Source: Pascua guehoae
Lineage: Eukaryota > Basidiomycota > Tremellomycetes > Trichosporonales > Trichosporonaceae
Assembly: GCA_001600415.1 (NCBI GenBank)
Contig: BCJX01000004.1
Location: forward strand, 1,135,689 to 1,199,688
Direction of reading: 5' to 3'
Length of the DNA stretch: 64,000 nucleotides
The notes under the pieces were generated by a model. The model was given only the letters and a program-made list of their open reading frames with translations, made no database searches and was not told where the DNA came from. The position numbers and the translations under genes are program-made. Below are positions 10,819 to 22,321 of the stretch, piece after piece. Every line of letters begins with the position of its first letter. The stretch's first letter is position 1.

Positions 10819-13263
10819 CCTCGCGATCGGCGCGCCCCTCTCCGAACTCGCCCTCCTCTCCCAAAAGGTGTCGGCGATCAACGCCAAGCATGGCCCGTTT
10901 GATGCGTGTCTCGTCGTCGGCGATCTCTTCCGCGAGGGAAGCGATGGGAGCGAACTCGAGGGGGTAAGCTGTGAGTCTGGTCTCACAATGTTTTCCTTTG
11001 TCTCCCCGTTCAGAAGCTGGCATGTCGTCTGTACTCTTGCGGGTGCATTCATGGGGGTATGAGGTGGTTCTATCATACCCCTGTCCTTCCTTTCTGCACC
11101 AATCCTTCTTCCTCGTCACCGTTTAGCTATACATTACAAATATGACAGCTAACTCCCAGTGCCGGTTCCCACCTACTTCACCATTGGTCGTTACGCCCTC
11201 CCCAAGAGCGTACAGGAGAAGCTTGCAGAGGGTCCAGAAGTGGTCCCGAACCTAGTGTTCCTCGGTAAGCTTTGTGACCTTGCCCCAGCCTCAGTCTGTA
11301 AGCTTACACTTCAGGCAAGTCAAACATCTTCACCTCCGCCCAAGGTCTCAAGATTGCTGTCGTCGGGGGCGTGTTCGACGCCGCCTCATACGAGACTGAA
11401 GAAACACAGGTAGGGCTGTTGAAACTATAAGCGATCCAGCCTAACCAGCAGGACCCCTACTCTCCCGTGATCACAAAGAGCGACATTACGTCCCTCCTCT
11501 CCAACCACCTCCTGGCGCCAACAGAGGGTGATGCCTCTTCCCTGGAAGCCGCCAAGGACGCGGCTGTTGGCCTTCCGTCGGCGTTCCACGGCGTAGACGT
11601 CCTCATCACGACATCTCCACCTCCTTCCCTCAGCCTTCTCTCGCCTTCATACCCGTCCCTCGGCTTCCCTCTGGCCCCACCGGCCCCTCCCCTGGCGGAT
11701 GTCGTCAAGGCCGCTCGCCCGCGCTATCTCTTTTGGGCCGATGGTGCAGGCTTTTGGGAGCGTGAGCCGTGGGGATGGGCAGGACCTGGTGGCAAGGATG
11801 AGCGCTGGACGCGTGCGGTCAAGCTCGGCGCTCTTGGAGCAGTGGCTGAAGGAAAAGGAAAGGCGGCAAGGGTGAGCTGTGAAGGTCATTGCCAAGCTGA
11901 CATGACAGTGGTTCTACGCAACTACTCTTCCCCCACAGACAGCGTCGACTCCCCTTCCCTCGCGCCCTGGAAATGCGACACCAAACCCGTTTGCCCTCGC
12001 CAGCGTTCCCGGAAAGAAGCGGGCTGCCGATGACGGCGCGGAGGCCGACAGTGCCAAGCGCGGTAAGACGGAGCATGGCCCGCCGCCCGACCACTATGTG
12101 TGCAAGATTTGTCAGGTGCCAGGTGTAAGTCAGCTCTATTTACAATATCGCCTAAGCTGACTCTACACAGCACTGGATCCAGGACTGCCCGCAGAAGGCG
12201 CAGCAGGACAACTCGAAGCCTCCACCGGGGTATACTTGCAACATCTGCCAATCAGTGGGTTCTTGCTGTTCAGTGCGACGGCTAACCCATCAGCCCGACC
12301 ACTTTGTCCGCGAATGTCCCAAACGGGAAGAACGCCAGCGCGGTCCACGTGTCCCACCGCCTAGCTACACCTGCCGCGCATGTGGCAAGTCTGGGGAACA
12401 TTACATCAAGGAATGCCCCGTGGTGAAGGAGCGCGACCAGCAGCGATCGAAGCGCAAGGAGCTTGGCCCCGCAGAGTGTGAGTGTACCAATCGGCTCAAT
12501 TGCTAACCCGCCAGGCTGGTTCTGCTTGAGTAACCCCAAGGTCACGAAACACCTCATTGTCGGCATCGGTTCTGAAACATACATGACTCTTCCCAAGGGC
12601 CAGCTGATCCCTACGCGCGGCGAGAAGCCGTTGGTACCAGGTGGCGGCCACGTTCTCGTACGTAGTACTAGCAGATGATCTGACGGACGCGCTGACATCT
12701 GCCAGATCATCCCGATCGCTCACCACCCCACGCTGCTGTCGATCCCCGCATCCGATGCGATGAACATTATCTCCGAGCTCGAATCGTACAAGTCTGCGCT
12801 CCGTGCCTGCTACGCCCACTACGGCGCTGTACCTGTGACCTTTGAGGTGGGCCGTTTGGCTGGCCGTGGTGGCCATGCGCACGTGCAGGTCGTCCCTGTC
12901 CCGGCCGCGCTCGCCGACAAGGTCTCGGACGCATTCATCAAGGCAGGCGAGGCGACCGGCATCGACTGGGAGGACGAGCCAGAGCGCGCACTGAGCCGTG
13001 TCGGTCCCGCGGGCAACTACTTCAAGGTCGAGTGCCCCGACGGCAAGCGGCTCGTGCACTTGCTCAAGGGCAACTTTGACCTCCAGTTTGGACGGTAAGC
13101 TGTAACAGATTCGGTGCGTAGCTTACAATTCAGTATGGTTCTCAGCGGTCTCCTTGGCCTGCACCACCGCATAAACTGGAAGGACTGCGTGCAGTCGGAC
13201 GCCGAGGACAAGGACGATGCGCAAAAGTTTAAGAAGGCGCTTGCACCGTTCCTCCCGAAATGA
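10819..13263 (+). CDS. DRN1: CWF19L1/Drn1-like protein, lariat-debranching associated (5' end open)
   Basis: Ten exons are visible: 10819-10970, 11160-11264, 11315-11409, 11452-11871, 11909-12124, 12171-12254, 12294-12477, 12515-12657, 12706-13094 and 13134-13263. Phases are consistent and give about 638 residues plus a missing N-terminus. The N-terminal half is calcineurin-phosphoesterase-like ([11 protein letters not shown], then [11 protein letters not shown]), as in Drn1/CWF19L1, which associates with debranching enzyme Dbr1 and late spliceosomes. The middle holds three zinc knuckles ([28 protein letters not shown] and [15 protein letters not shown]; the third has one extra residue). The C-terminus has CwfJ domain 1 ([22 protein letters not shown]-like) and CwfJ domain 2 ([11 protein letters not shown] to [13 protein letters not shown]). 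Knuckles 1 and 2 are interrupted by introns. The acceptor at 10818 needs an upstream exon ending in phase 2. Confidence 0.9.
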
Positions 13264-13778
13264 GGGTGTGAGTGAGAATGTGGTATCAGAGATGAGATCA
13301 GTACTCTACCAATGCATGAGACAAGTGACCAAGACGTGAACACGTACCCAGGATGCTGCTGCTGTTATGTATGCCATGGCCACCTGTGACGACCAAAATG
13401 TCGACTGCGCATCGAGGCAAGAACAACTTGCAAAGCTGGCAACGTTCCTCGAAGGCAGAGTTCTGTCACGGCCGATTCCCAGTACGAGCGGTCCACAGCA
13501 CAACGTACGGCCAGACTTGGAATGGAATCTCGTCACGTTGGCCTTGTCCGCTTCAGCAGCACGTCACCCATGTCACCGGGTCACCCATCACCCAGGTGAC
13601 GCAAGGATACCACTGCCATCAAATGCTCTGCGGTCACAATATCCCTGCGTTCTCTCTCAACCCTGCACAGACCATGGTGACTCACCGCCTGTACGCCTGT
13701 ACCGACCCAGCAGTCCCCAAGCCACACCATCCCATGTCACATGCCACGAACCCATGCATACAAAACCATACCCCCGCT
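13264..13778. other. Convergent intergenic region
   Basis: 3' regions of the CWF19L1-like (+) and riboflavin synthase (-) genes. No further feature seen; frames open in this stretch show no recognisable protein. Confidence 0.5.
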
Positions 13779-14497
13779 CTACTTCTTCAGCCCCAGCTGC
13801 TCGAGGCGGCGATCGACGACGCGCTCAATGAGGCCCGCGAGCCTGCTCTCATGTCCGAGAATGTACTTGCCCACACAGTCGACCTCGATGTTGACAGGCT
13901 CGCCGACCTTTTTAGCCGTGAGCGTCAACTTTGACTGGGAGTGTGCGATGAGCATGATGCCAAACGAGCGCGTCTTGTCGTCGACAAAGGTCAAGGTCAA
14001 GCTGGCGCCGTCGACGGTGACAAAGCCCTTTTCGACGAGGTAGGGCATAAAGTGGGCCTCGGACTCGGCCAGCTGGAACGTGTACCGCAACGACGCGCCG
14101 TCGGGCTTGATCTCGGTAATCGTCGCGACCGCATCGACGTGGCCCTGCACGACGTGGCCCCCAAACCGGCTGTGGGCCGCCATTGCCCGCTCGCAGTTGA
14201 CTTTTCCCCCGGCGGGGAGCGTGCCGAGGTTTGTCCGGCTGAGCGTCTCGGGCGCCAGGCCGACTGTAAACTTGTCCTCGTCAAAGGTCAGCACCGTCAG
14301 GCACGCGCCGTTGATGCAGATCGAGTCGCCAATGTGGCAGTCGCCGAGGATGGGCGACGCGTCCGACAGCGTCAGGATGTGCTCGGTCGTCGCCGTCGCT
14401 GGCTCGACGTGCGAAATGGTCGCGACGTGCTCGACCTGGGCGTGTCAGTGGTGTCTTGAGGATTGGACTGGGTTAGACTCACAAGACCCGTGAACAT
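13779..14497 (-). CDS. RIB5: Riboflavin synthase
   Basis: Exon 1 (14497-14483) encodes only MFTGL; exon 2 (14435-13779) gives the rest, for 223 residues, matching the family length of about 220-240. The enzyme dismutates two 6,7-dimethyl-8-ribityllumazines into riboflavin and the pyrimidinedione, the last step of riboflavin synthesis, as a cytosolic trimer. MFTGLVEHVA is the family N-terminal signature, and the intron falls exactly between Leu and Val of it. Two lumazine-binding beta-barrel repeats are visible, each with the INGACLTV/VDGASLTL motif (about residues 47 and 151) and GHVVQGHVDAVA at the repeat border. No anomaly in key residues. Confidence 0.96.
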
Positions 14498-15099
14498 GGT
14501 GGTAATGGGAGTATCTGGAGGTGAGGTTTGGAAAGATAAGTTGTGCACTTGTCGACTCTGGAAATCACGACTCTCTAGTACGAGTACGTGCTGACGGAGA
14601 CAGCGGTTGCCGACAAGCCGGAAACTCGGACTCGAGCGGGGTACGGACATGGGCCTCATCTCCGTGATCATCTCATCATCGGCCCTTTTTGCATCCCCCC
14701 ACTTTTTTTCGTACGGTACGGTGAGAGGAACACACAAAGGTCGTTCAACAATACCTAGATAGAACTACTGCAACAAACCAACTCGGCTACTCGCTTGCAT
14801 CCACTCAAACAACACCCGCATTCACCCCTCCCTATCCATCCATCCCAGCACACGAACGAGCCTCCGAATCCACATCTGGCCCGTTTGGACGACTCGCAAC
14901 CGGAAGAACGTACCGGCGCGTACCACCAGGACCCCACGCGGGGGACCCAGCCAGAGCCAGCCAGAGCCAGCCCAGCCTCGAAACGCCAACGCCCAAGACG
15001 CGACGCGACCACGGCCGGCCCTGGTCTCCTCATCACCTCCACCCGTGTCCTCCACCTTGTCCCTACCCCGCCCCCCACCCCTAGACTTTGTGGTTTGCC
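14498..15099. promoter_or_regulatory. Bidirectional promoter RIB5 / SNF5-like gene
   Basis: Divergent spacer of about 600 bp. No TATA box recognised close to either start. It holds short A/T-rich patches (ccactttttttcgtacgg near 14700) and a C-rich leader before 15100. I see no riboflavin (FMN) riboswitch. Confidence 0.45.
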
Positions 15100-17475
15100 A
15101 TGTCGTACCCACCCCGCATACGGACAGGAAGCATGAGCACGCCGTCGGCGGGCCACCACATGGCGCCGCCGGGCTACAAGCGTGAGTGTGTGTGCCTCTG
15201 TTACCGCTTACGAGCTCCGAGTCCTGTGTGGCATCCATGGACGGTGCTGACGCCCAGCGGCGACAAGCTACTACTCGACACCGACGCGCCCCAGCGCGCA
15301 GCAGATGGCGCAGGCTCAGGCGCATGCGCAAGCGCAGGCGCAGGCGCAGGCATACCGGTCTGCACCGCAGCACCCGATGCCCGTCGTGCACAAGCACGCG
15401 AGCACCTACCCCGCAGGCCCGCTGGGTTTCTTCCTCCCCCCGCCGGGCCAGCGGACGATGGACCCGACCCTCTCCACGCCGCCCGTCACCCAGGCCATGT
15501 TGACGACCTACCCCTCGCGCCTGCGGACGGGCGTCACGTCCCTCGTCCAGCCCGAGACGGTCACGGGGAGTGCGCGGGAACGCGAGGCGTTCCTCGCCGA
15601 GCTCGACCGCGAGCTCGCCCAGCCCCCAGGCACGTACCGCGCGCGCTCTTCGGGCGCGTCGACGCCGCGGGTCGAGAGCCCCGCCCCCCGCGCGGGCCGC
15701 ACGACCACAACGACCCTCAGCGGCCGCCGTGCAGGCAGGGTCAACTATGCCGAAAACGACAGCGAGGAAGAGGAAGAGAGCTCGGAGGACGATATTGAAG
15801 AGGCCCCCAGCGATCCAGAGGACGATACGTATGGCGAACGCCGCAGACGCCGCGATCGCATCGCCGGCGAGCACGAGGCAAACCGCATCGCAAAGGTCAG
15901 ACGCCGCCAGACGGAAATGGAACGCGGGTGGACGTGGCTCGGCGAGCGCGTGCCTGCCGAGCGCGTCACGTCGAATAATGCAAAGAGGACGGGGCATACG
16001 TATATGTGAGTCGAGTCGGGGGGTGGGGGGGCGGGGGAGGCGGGGACGGCTAGGGGCACCCGCGGGGTAGTTGAGACGGTGGGGGAGGGAGTTCAATGGC
16101 TGGGTAGAAGAAACGAGCGTGACAAGGGCCGCGGGAGGGCTGCAGGGAGAATCCGAGACTAGGAGAAGAGGACGAGAAGGGAGCCGGTGAAGGGACATAT
16201 GAGGGAGCTGTACGGACCAAAGGGACACGAAAAGGTCCCAAGTGGACGGTGCTGGCGTCATGAGCCCCTCAGTCCATGGTCATGCCGAGAGCAGAGCTGC
16301 CCAACTTTGGATCGTAGGTCCTCTTGTGTTTGGCGTGCAGGACAGTATGGGGCGGGAAACACGGTACAAAGACTGCTCGGGACGTAGGCAGCTGAAGTGG
16401 GAGAGGCGGCACGAGGGGGTAGAGGCGCAGGAGATGACAAGGTAAAGGTGGTCGGCGGGGCCGGCCGCGGACGCAGGCTCTACAGGACCTCTGAGGGCGA
16501 CGCAGGGAGGAATGTTGGCAAGACGAGGAGAGGACGACCAGGATACGACCCACGCAGACCCTAACCACCAGTGACCAAGAGAGGCTCGCACACGAGGCGG
16601 ACCGCCCGGAAATGCTCGTGCCCATCACGGTCGACTACGACGTGCCATCACCACAAGACGACGGGACGGGTATCAAGATCAAGGACCGGTTCATGTGGAA
16701 CGCCAACGAGCCGTTTCTCACGCCCATCGACTTTGCGACCATTTTTTGCGAAGATCTCGGCATTCCCCCCCAGCCGCATGCGACGACGCTCGCCGAGCTC
16801 ATCACTGCGCAGGTGGAAGAGGCCCAGAACACGGTCGCAATCGACCTCGAGACGCGCGACGCGACGCCAGACGACGTAGTCTTTTCCGACGACGAGGTCG
16901 ACAATGCCATCGAGATCGACGACGATGCCGACAAGGAGAAGGCGTGGGCCGAGCCAGACTGCCGGATTATTATTAATGTGAGCAAGGTTGGGCGGCAGCT
17001 TCTGCGCCTGATTACCGGCTAACACCCCCAGCTCGACGTGCAAATCTTCACTTCAGTCCTGCGCGACCGCATCGAATGGGACCTCTCGTCGCCCCTTCCC
17101 CCATCCGAATTTGCACGACACTACTGCGCCGAACTAGGCCTCACGGGCGAGGCAATCCCCCTCATCACACACGCCATCCACGAAGAGCTCATCAAGCACA
17201 AGCGCGACGCCCTCGAGCTCGACCTGTTTGCCCACACCCACCCCTTAGAACAGGCAAAGTGGGAAAAGGGCGGCCCGAGCAATATCCCCCGGACGACCAA
17301 CCGCACCGGGGCGCGCCCGCTTGTGGGCGTCTGGCGCGATTGGTGGGAACGCGACGAGTTTGGGCCTGTATTCATCGAGCTCAGCACAGAGGACATGGAG
17401 AGGCGAGAGGTCGAGCGCAACCGCGAGGCGCGGCGCATGATGCGCACACTGGCGACGTCGAAGCGCCGGCGATAG
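15100..17475 (+). CDS. SFH1: SNF5-family subunit of SWI/SNF-type chromatin remodeller (Sfh1/Snf5)
   Basis: Exons 15100-15181, 15258-16005, 16572-16977 and 17032-17475 join in frame to 559 residues. The N-terminal half is low complexity with a QAQA repeat, then an acidic stretch (NDSEEEEESSEDDIEE) and a basic RRRRRDR patch. The SNF5 domain starts at LVPITVDYDV and shows the two imperfect repeats of the family: KIKDRFMWNANEPFLTP with FCEDLGIP, and LRDRIEWDLSSPLPPSEFA with YCAELGL. It ends in a conserved Trp-rich GVWRDWWERDEFGP segment. These proteins are core subunits of RSC or SWI/SNF (SMARCB1). The moderate length favours Sfh1 over the much longer fungal Snf5, so the symbol is a best guess. 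The 566-nt third-position intron (16006-16571) is unusually long, but the junction codon (AT|T) and following IDQERLAHEADRPE fit the family. Confidence 0.88.
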
Positions 17476-18325
17476 CGAGAGGCGCGAGAAGAGGCGCGAG
17501 GCGAGAGCATGCATTGGTGTTGTGTATGGTGGGGCAAGAGTGGTGTCGGTGTCAAAGTGGGACTGGCATTGGGGTGCTGACCTTTGCGGGGATCGACCTT
17601 TGCGGGGGTACTGGGCGCCACAGGGCGGCGGCATGCAGCGTGCCGCCCGTAGCCCGTGCCGAGGATGACCACTGACATGACTGCCCCTCGGCGCTACATG
17701 TCGTCCCGTACACTCATTCCGGCACGCCCGCGCAGTCTGCGGCCCACAACATACCGCTCTCGGTACCGCCACAATCGCCAACCACCACGGTCCCGAGCCC
17801 CAGACAACGTGGGCGTGGATGCCGAGATGACTGACACCAACGCCCCAACATGTCGCGGGAAGCAAAGCAACGACGCCGTCGAGAGCGTCCCAGTGTATCT
17901 GTGACCCCGACTCGGAAATGGGGGCTTGACATACTGCAGTTTTTTTCGATCGAGAGTCACACAACTGACATCACTCACCGCGCAACAGCAAACGAGGCAT
18001 GTGGCATACACCTGACATGACTGAAGCGAGACGACGACGAGGCGAGGAGGTATAAAGACGCGACTGGAACGGTCGACTGGGACTGGGACTCTGCCGACCA
18101 CCTACCGGGGTGCCACATCCACATCCACCACTTGCATACCACCCATTGTCCTGACCCCTAGTCACGACCCCCCACCCGCACCGTCACGACCACTACCCGA
18201 CCCAAACTCAGCCCAAACCCCCGGCCACCACCACACCCACCACTACACGCACCCCTACTCGACCCACTCTCCGCGTTCTCCCCCGCGCTCAACCGACCCC
18301 ACCCAACCCAACCCAACCCCCCACC
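17476..18325. other. Intergenic, 3' of SNF5-like gene and promoter of array member A
   Basis: No gene recognised. A clear TATA box (tataaag, 18051-18057) lies 275 bp upstream of the member A ATG. A C/A-rich leader with repeated acccaacccaaccc precedes the ATG. Confidence 0.5.
18051..18057 (+). promoter_or_regulatory. TATA box, array member A
   Basis: tataaag in a GC-rich setting, 275 bp before the member A ATG; the distance implies a 5' leader of roughly 240 nt. Confidence 0.5.
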
Positions 18326-18939
18326 ATGCCCCGCACCCAGCCCACCCCCGACCCCCGCCGCCCCGCACCAGGCACGCTCGTGGACCGCACGCGCGTAAAG
18401 GTCAAGCGCGTGTGTCGCCAACCGCGGATCCGGGGCAGGCACGTCGGTGAGTCTGTCACAGGAGTATCCTGGGGGCGGTGGCTGTGGCCTTGGGGCTGGG
18501 GGGTGGTGGTTTCTCCTCGATATTCTCGAGTCTCGGGCTGCCTCGCCCTCCAATATCTCGAGCTGCGTCCAGCTGCGTCCAATCGAGGCCGTCTCCAACT
18601 GCCTCATGCCCCGTCCAATATTTCCCACATCTCCAGCTGCGCCCAGCTGCCTCGAGCTGCCTCGAAATGCGTCCAACCTCAACCGCTCCCAACTAGGTCC
18701 AGCTGCTCAACTGCTTCCAATCCCCCTGCTTTCCCCCCCCCCCCCCCCCCCCCCCCCCCCCTGCCCAGCTGCCAAACACCAAACTGCTACAATCTACTTT
18801 TCTACTTGCCCATGCCTCCTCGTTGCTGACGGCAGTATCCGTGTGCGTGCCCGCGTACGACTCGGGGTGGCGATGCGCGTGGTGTGGTGTGGACATGGAC
18901 GATCTGAATTGCGTGTTTGTAGAGTCGGATGGGGAGTAG
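18326..18939 (+). CDS. Small CxxC protein, array member A
   Basis: Exon 1 is 18326-18446 and exon 2 is 18836-18939, joined by a phase-1 intron (gtgagt donor; gctgac then ggcag acceptor), for 74 residues. Exon 2 begins VSVCVPAYDSGWRCAWCG, followed by VDMDDLNC and a mildly acidic end. The four-cysteine pattern is C-x13-C-x9-C-x2-C, related to the five genes downstream. The first exon is longer and basic (KVKRVCRQPRIRGRH), unlike the others, and the first spacer is longer, so this is the most divergent and least certain member. The 389-nt intron contains a C homopolymer (about 18730-18762) and repeats of ctcgagctgcgtcc. Function unknown; a small zinc-binding fold is inferred from the cysteines only. 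Confidence 0.6.
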
Positions 18940-20065
18940 GTGGGGAGGTGTGTGTTTTTGGTGGATGCGTTGGGGGATGGCGTTGGGTATTGGTGTGGGA
19001 TGGGATAAGGTGGGATGCACATAGGAAGGCAAGGATGGGATGGGATGGGATGCACGTGGGGAGGGTTAGATGGGATGGCAAGCACATAAGGAGGGCTAGA
19101 TGATGGCAAGCCAAAGGAGATGGATGGAAATGGGCAGTGACGTGACTGGAATGGGATGGATTGAAATGCAATGGCGTTGGTTGCCACAGTGCTGCGGTGG
19201 GGGGGGGGGGGGTGACTTCGCCTCGCCTCTGGCAACACGACCCGCCTGGCGCCCTGGGGTCCTTCTAGCACATGTGCTGTGCTGTACTGTAGCTAGATTC
19301 GCCACAAGTGCCATGGTGGTACTGTACAGTACGTTGCGCGCCACCGCTTCAGTCGAAAGGTTATCCCACAAATGCCACGGCGCTCGATTCTCCATCCCAC
19401 TCCATCCGCTCAACAACAAAGAGGACAAGAGCGGCCCGGCCGCGCTGTGCGTCCCCATCCAAAGCTCGGACGTTTGCCCGCCCCACCATGCCTCACCATG
19501 CCCGTCATGCCCGTCCGTGCCCCCAGCCCACGTTCCAGGACCAAGTCACCCCTCCCTCGCAGCCGTCACGATTCGCCACCACACACTGTCCCACACCGCA
19601 CCGCACCACCACATTTGCTTGGGCCACTCCGTGTGCGCGTTCACTGGCTCCGATCCACTCCGACTCGCCCATTCCCCCCCGTCCGCACGCGTCCTCGTGC
19701 GTCGACGCGTCGGCGTCACATGACTGTGTGCGAGTGAATACTGTACCAACAACTTAAGAAGCCACCGTGTGTGTTACAGTGTTGTGTTTGCCCTCCCCGT
19801 ATTGTTCTAGTTCTAGCTCTTGGCATGTTGAGGTGCATGATGCCATGGGCAGCACGTTGTCGTCAACATGCGACTCGTAACGTATATGTACATGTCCCAG
19901 ACGACTGGCTTGTCCTCTGCCACTCATCATATCCCACATCCCACACTTGTACGCTTTCGGTGGTGTTTGCAATCCAAACGAACAATCACAGCAACGATAA
20001 TCGCTACTACAACCAACCACGACCACGACCACAACCACACCCACGTCGAGATCGAAAGTGACGCA
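18940..20065. other. Intergenic between array members A and B
   Basis: No coding signal or RNA gene found. It contains GGGATGG-type repeats (18990-19170) and a G run at 19198-19212. I saw no additional array member in any frame here. Confidence 0.5.
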
Positions 20066-20194
20066 ATGCCGCCCTTCCCACCGACCACCTCCCGCTACTG
20101 CCCAGACAACCAAGGATGTGAGAATCACAGCTGCCCGGTGGACAGGTGGACAGGCAAGCTGGCAAGCTTGCCAGCGGCATGGCAGCAACCCGCG

Positions 20195-20236
<42 letters not shown>

Positions 20237-20855
20237 AGAGAAGGGGAGAGGAGGAGCTGGGGAGAGGGGGAGCTGGGGGGGGGGGGGGGGGGGTCAGGGG
20301 GGGCAGGCTTTGCCTCGGCACCCAGCGCCTTGTTTCCCAGCCACACGAGCTTGCCAGCTCGACCAGTCCCAACCTCCCCAACGACGTTGGGGCGTTGCGT
20401 CGTTCCGAGTGCCTGATGGCCAGATGGCCAGATAGCCTCATGTACTCGTGTACTCGTGTACTCGTGTACTCGTGCCCAGTGCCCGGTGACTAGCTCGTGA
20501 CCACTGACGCGCAGATCCGTGTATCCCGATCTACACGCTGTGGTGGCACTGCGCCGTGTGCGAGGCCGTGCTCGACCCGGACGATATATGCTTTGAGGAC
20601 TCGGAGCCCGAGGACGAGGATGAGGACAAGGAAGAGGAAGAGGACGGGGACGGGGACAGGGACGAGACGGACGTTCCTATGACTCTGGAGAGTTCTGATG
20701 AGGACGGAGACGAGGGCGGGCAAGACGATGGGGGAGACAATGACGAGGAGGAAGAGGAAGACGAGGAGGGGGAGAAAGACGCAGACGCAGTGCCTCGAGA
20801 CGGAGAGCCCCCGGCAACCAACGCGTCCGACCAGCCCGGGTGCACGACTGCGTAG
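20066..20855 (+). CDS. Small CxxC protein with long acidic tail, array member B
   Basis: Exon 1 is 20066-20117 and exon 2 is 20515-20855, phase-1 intron of 397 nt, 130 residues. The N-terminus is MPPFPPTTSRYCPDNQG; exon 2 continues YPCIPIYTLWWHCAVCEAV. The pattern C-x7-C-x9-C-x2-C matches the neighbours, and the split codon (Tyr) lies two residues before the second cysteine. The last roughly 90 residues are almost all Asp/Glu with a few Gly, Arg and Thr, the longest tail of the family. The intron carries G homopolymers at about 20196-20235 and 20275-20292, where the assembly may be inexact. No known family recognised; an acidic microprotein with a putative zinc-binding head is the plain description. 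Confidence 0.72.
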
Positions 20856-21096
20856 AGGGCCCTTGTATTATACCGTATGCGGGCGCGCGCACGCCATTTG
20901 TATGTGAAGCGTCGTCGCATGGTATGCTCGCTACAGGGCGACTGTGTGGCACTTTACACTTTGCCACACTGCCACATCGCCGTCACTACTAATCACCTCC
21001 TGGCCACACCATTCAACCCCAAGGCCCGGCTGCAAGAACAAACCAAAGCGCGTCTGAAGATCTAGATATCTAAAAAGGATTGAACCCAGGGGCACG
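20856..21096. other. Short intergenic stretch
   Basis: 3' region of array member B up to the tRNA-His gene. Nothing else recognised. Confidence 0.5.
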
Positions 21097-21178
21097 TGTC
21101 CATACGCTGAATCGAACAGCGGTCTCAACAGAGGCTGTCAGCCACAATGTTGCGTACTCACCACTATACTATATGAAC
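21097..21178 (-). tRNA. tRNA-His (GTG) with 10-nt intron
   Basis: Reads on the minus strand. The acceptor stem is GTTCATA/TATGGAC with discriminator A. The D arm has GTAT/GTAC stems with the AGTGGT loop typical of fungal tRNA-His. The anticodon stem is CAACA/TGTTG, and the T arm is CGCTG-TTCGATT-CAGCG. The anticodon loop begins TTGTGG, giving anticodon GTG. The loop region is 17 nt instead of 7, so a 10-nt intron follows position 37. All stems pair fully apart from G-T pairs. It lies between array members B and C. Confidence 0.93.
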
Positions 21179-22321
21179 CTCGATGTTTGCTTTTATTTCG
21201 TGGCGATGGTGCCCAGGGCCTCGAGCTACAAGCTATGGGGACGAGGGAGACGTTGGCTGTGTTGGTTTTTTGCACACGGGTGGGGAGCAGCGTCATGAGC
21301 GTGTGCGTGCCCGCGTGAGATAGCACGCCCCAAGCTGGCTCGTCTGGCACCTAACAAGCACAGTGGCTGTAAAAGGTTGCGACTCCCACTATGTTGCACC
21401 AGGCCCATACCGTGGGACTTGTGCCATCTCACAAGGCCGCAGATCCGAGGCTTTGGGTCAAGCATACTTGAGCCCACCCTGGCAGTCCCAACCTTTCTGG
21501 TGGCCACTGTATAGCTAATCTTAATCACAAGTATGAGACCATTCCCTACAGTATCATTACCGGGTGGTGGCTGACGGTACTATAACGTTTCGTGTCTCGT
21601 TTGGTGTGTCAAAGAAGGATGTCGGCGAGCACAGAGGTGGGCGAAGGCAATGATGGGATCAAGGCAGGTGTGCAAGGAGAGGTTTTTGCGAGACAGTTTA
21701 ATTCAAAATGTATTGGCACTCGAGTCTCGTTGGATGCCTAGAACCTCGAGTCATTCCCTTCTTGTCCAAATGGCATCCTTCTCCAAACGGCATCCTTCTC
21801 CAAACGGTATTCTTCTCCAAACAGTATGGCGGGTACGACTGGACTCTGCGGTGCAAAGGGTTTGTAGACGGCAAAATATTAGCCTGAGAGAGCTCTGGAC
21901 CAGGCCACGACAGCCTTGTCGGAGACGCCAGAGCAGTCAGAAGCACCCACCATGTGGGCATTGCAGCACAAGCAACATGCAACAACGCCACGGTGACAAC
22001 GCATGCGCTAGTGGGATATTGACAACTACAACCCTTGATAAAGGGGCCACCGTGTCGACGCCCACGATGGACACGCCTTTGCTCTTTGGATGAGACAATG
22101 CACGGTCCTCTCGACGAGTAACCCCCCTTTGTGGGCGATATGTCCGACGGGCGCGCATCGTCATTGTCTGCATCTCTGGCCGGATCTGGCCGTCACTCTC
22201 ACTGCATCCCATTATTGTCGATGGAGATAAACACGTTGGCATTGTCACTTTGCCACCTTTACCTTCAGCCCGCAACCCCAACCCATCACCCACCACCCGC
22301 CGCCTCTTCCCGGCTCCAATC
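21179..22321. other. Intergenic between tRNA-His and array member C
   Basis: No gene recognised. A direct tandem repeat of about 20 nt (ccttctccaaacggcat with drift, four copies) lies at about 21776-21826. No clear TATA box before member C. Confidence 0.5.

Noticed and set aside
21298..21330. cgtgtgcgtgcccgcgt, identical to the start of array member A exon 2
   Set aside because: Only 17 bases match, no CxxC follows and a stop comes at once; too short to call a pseudogene.
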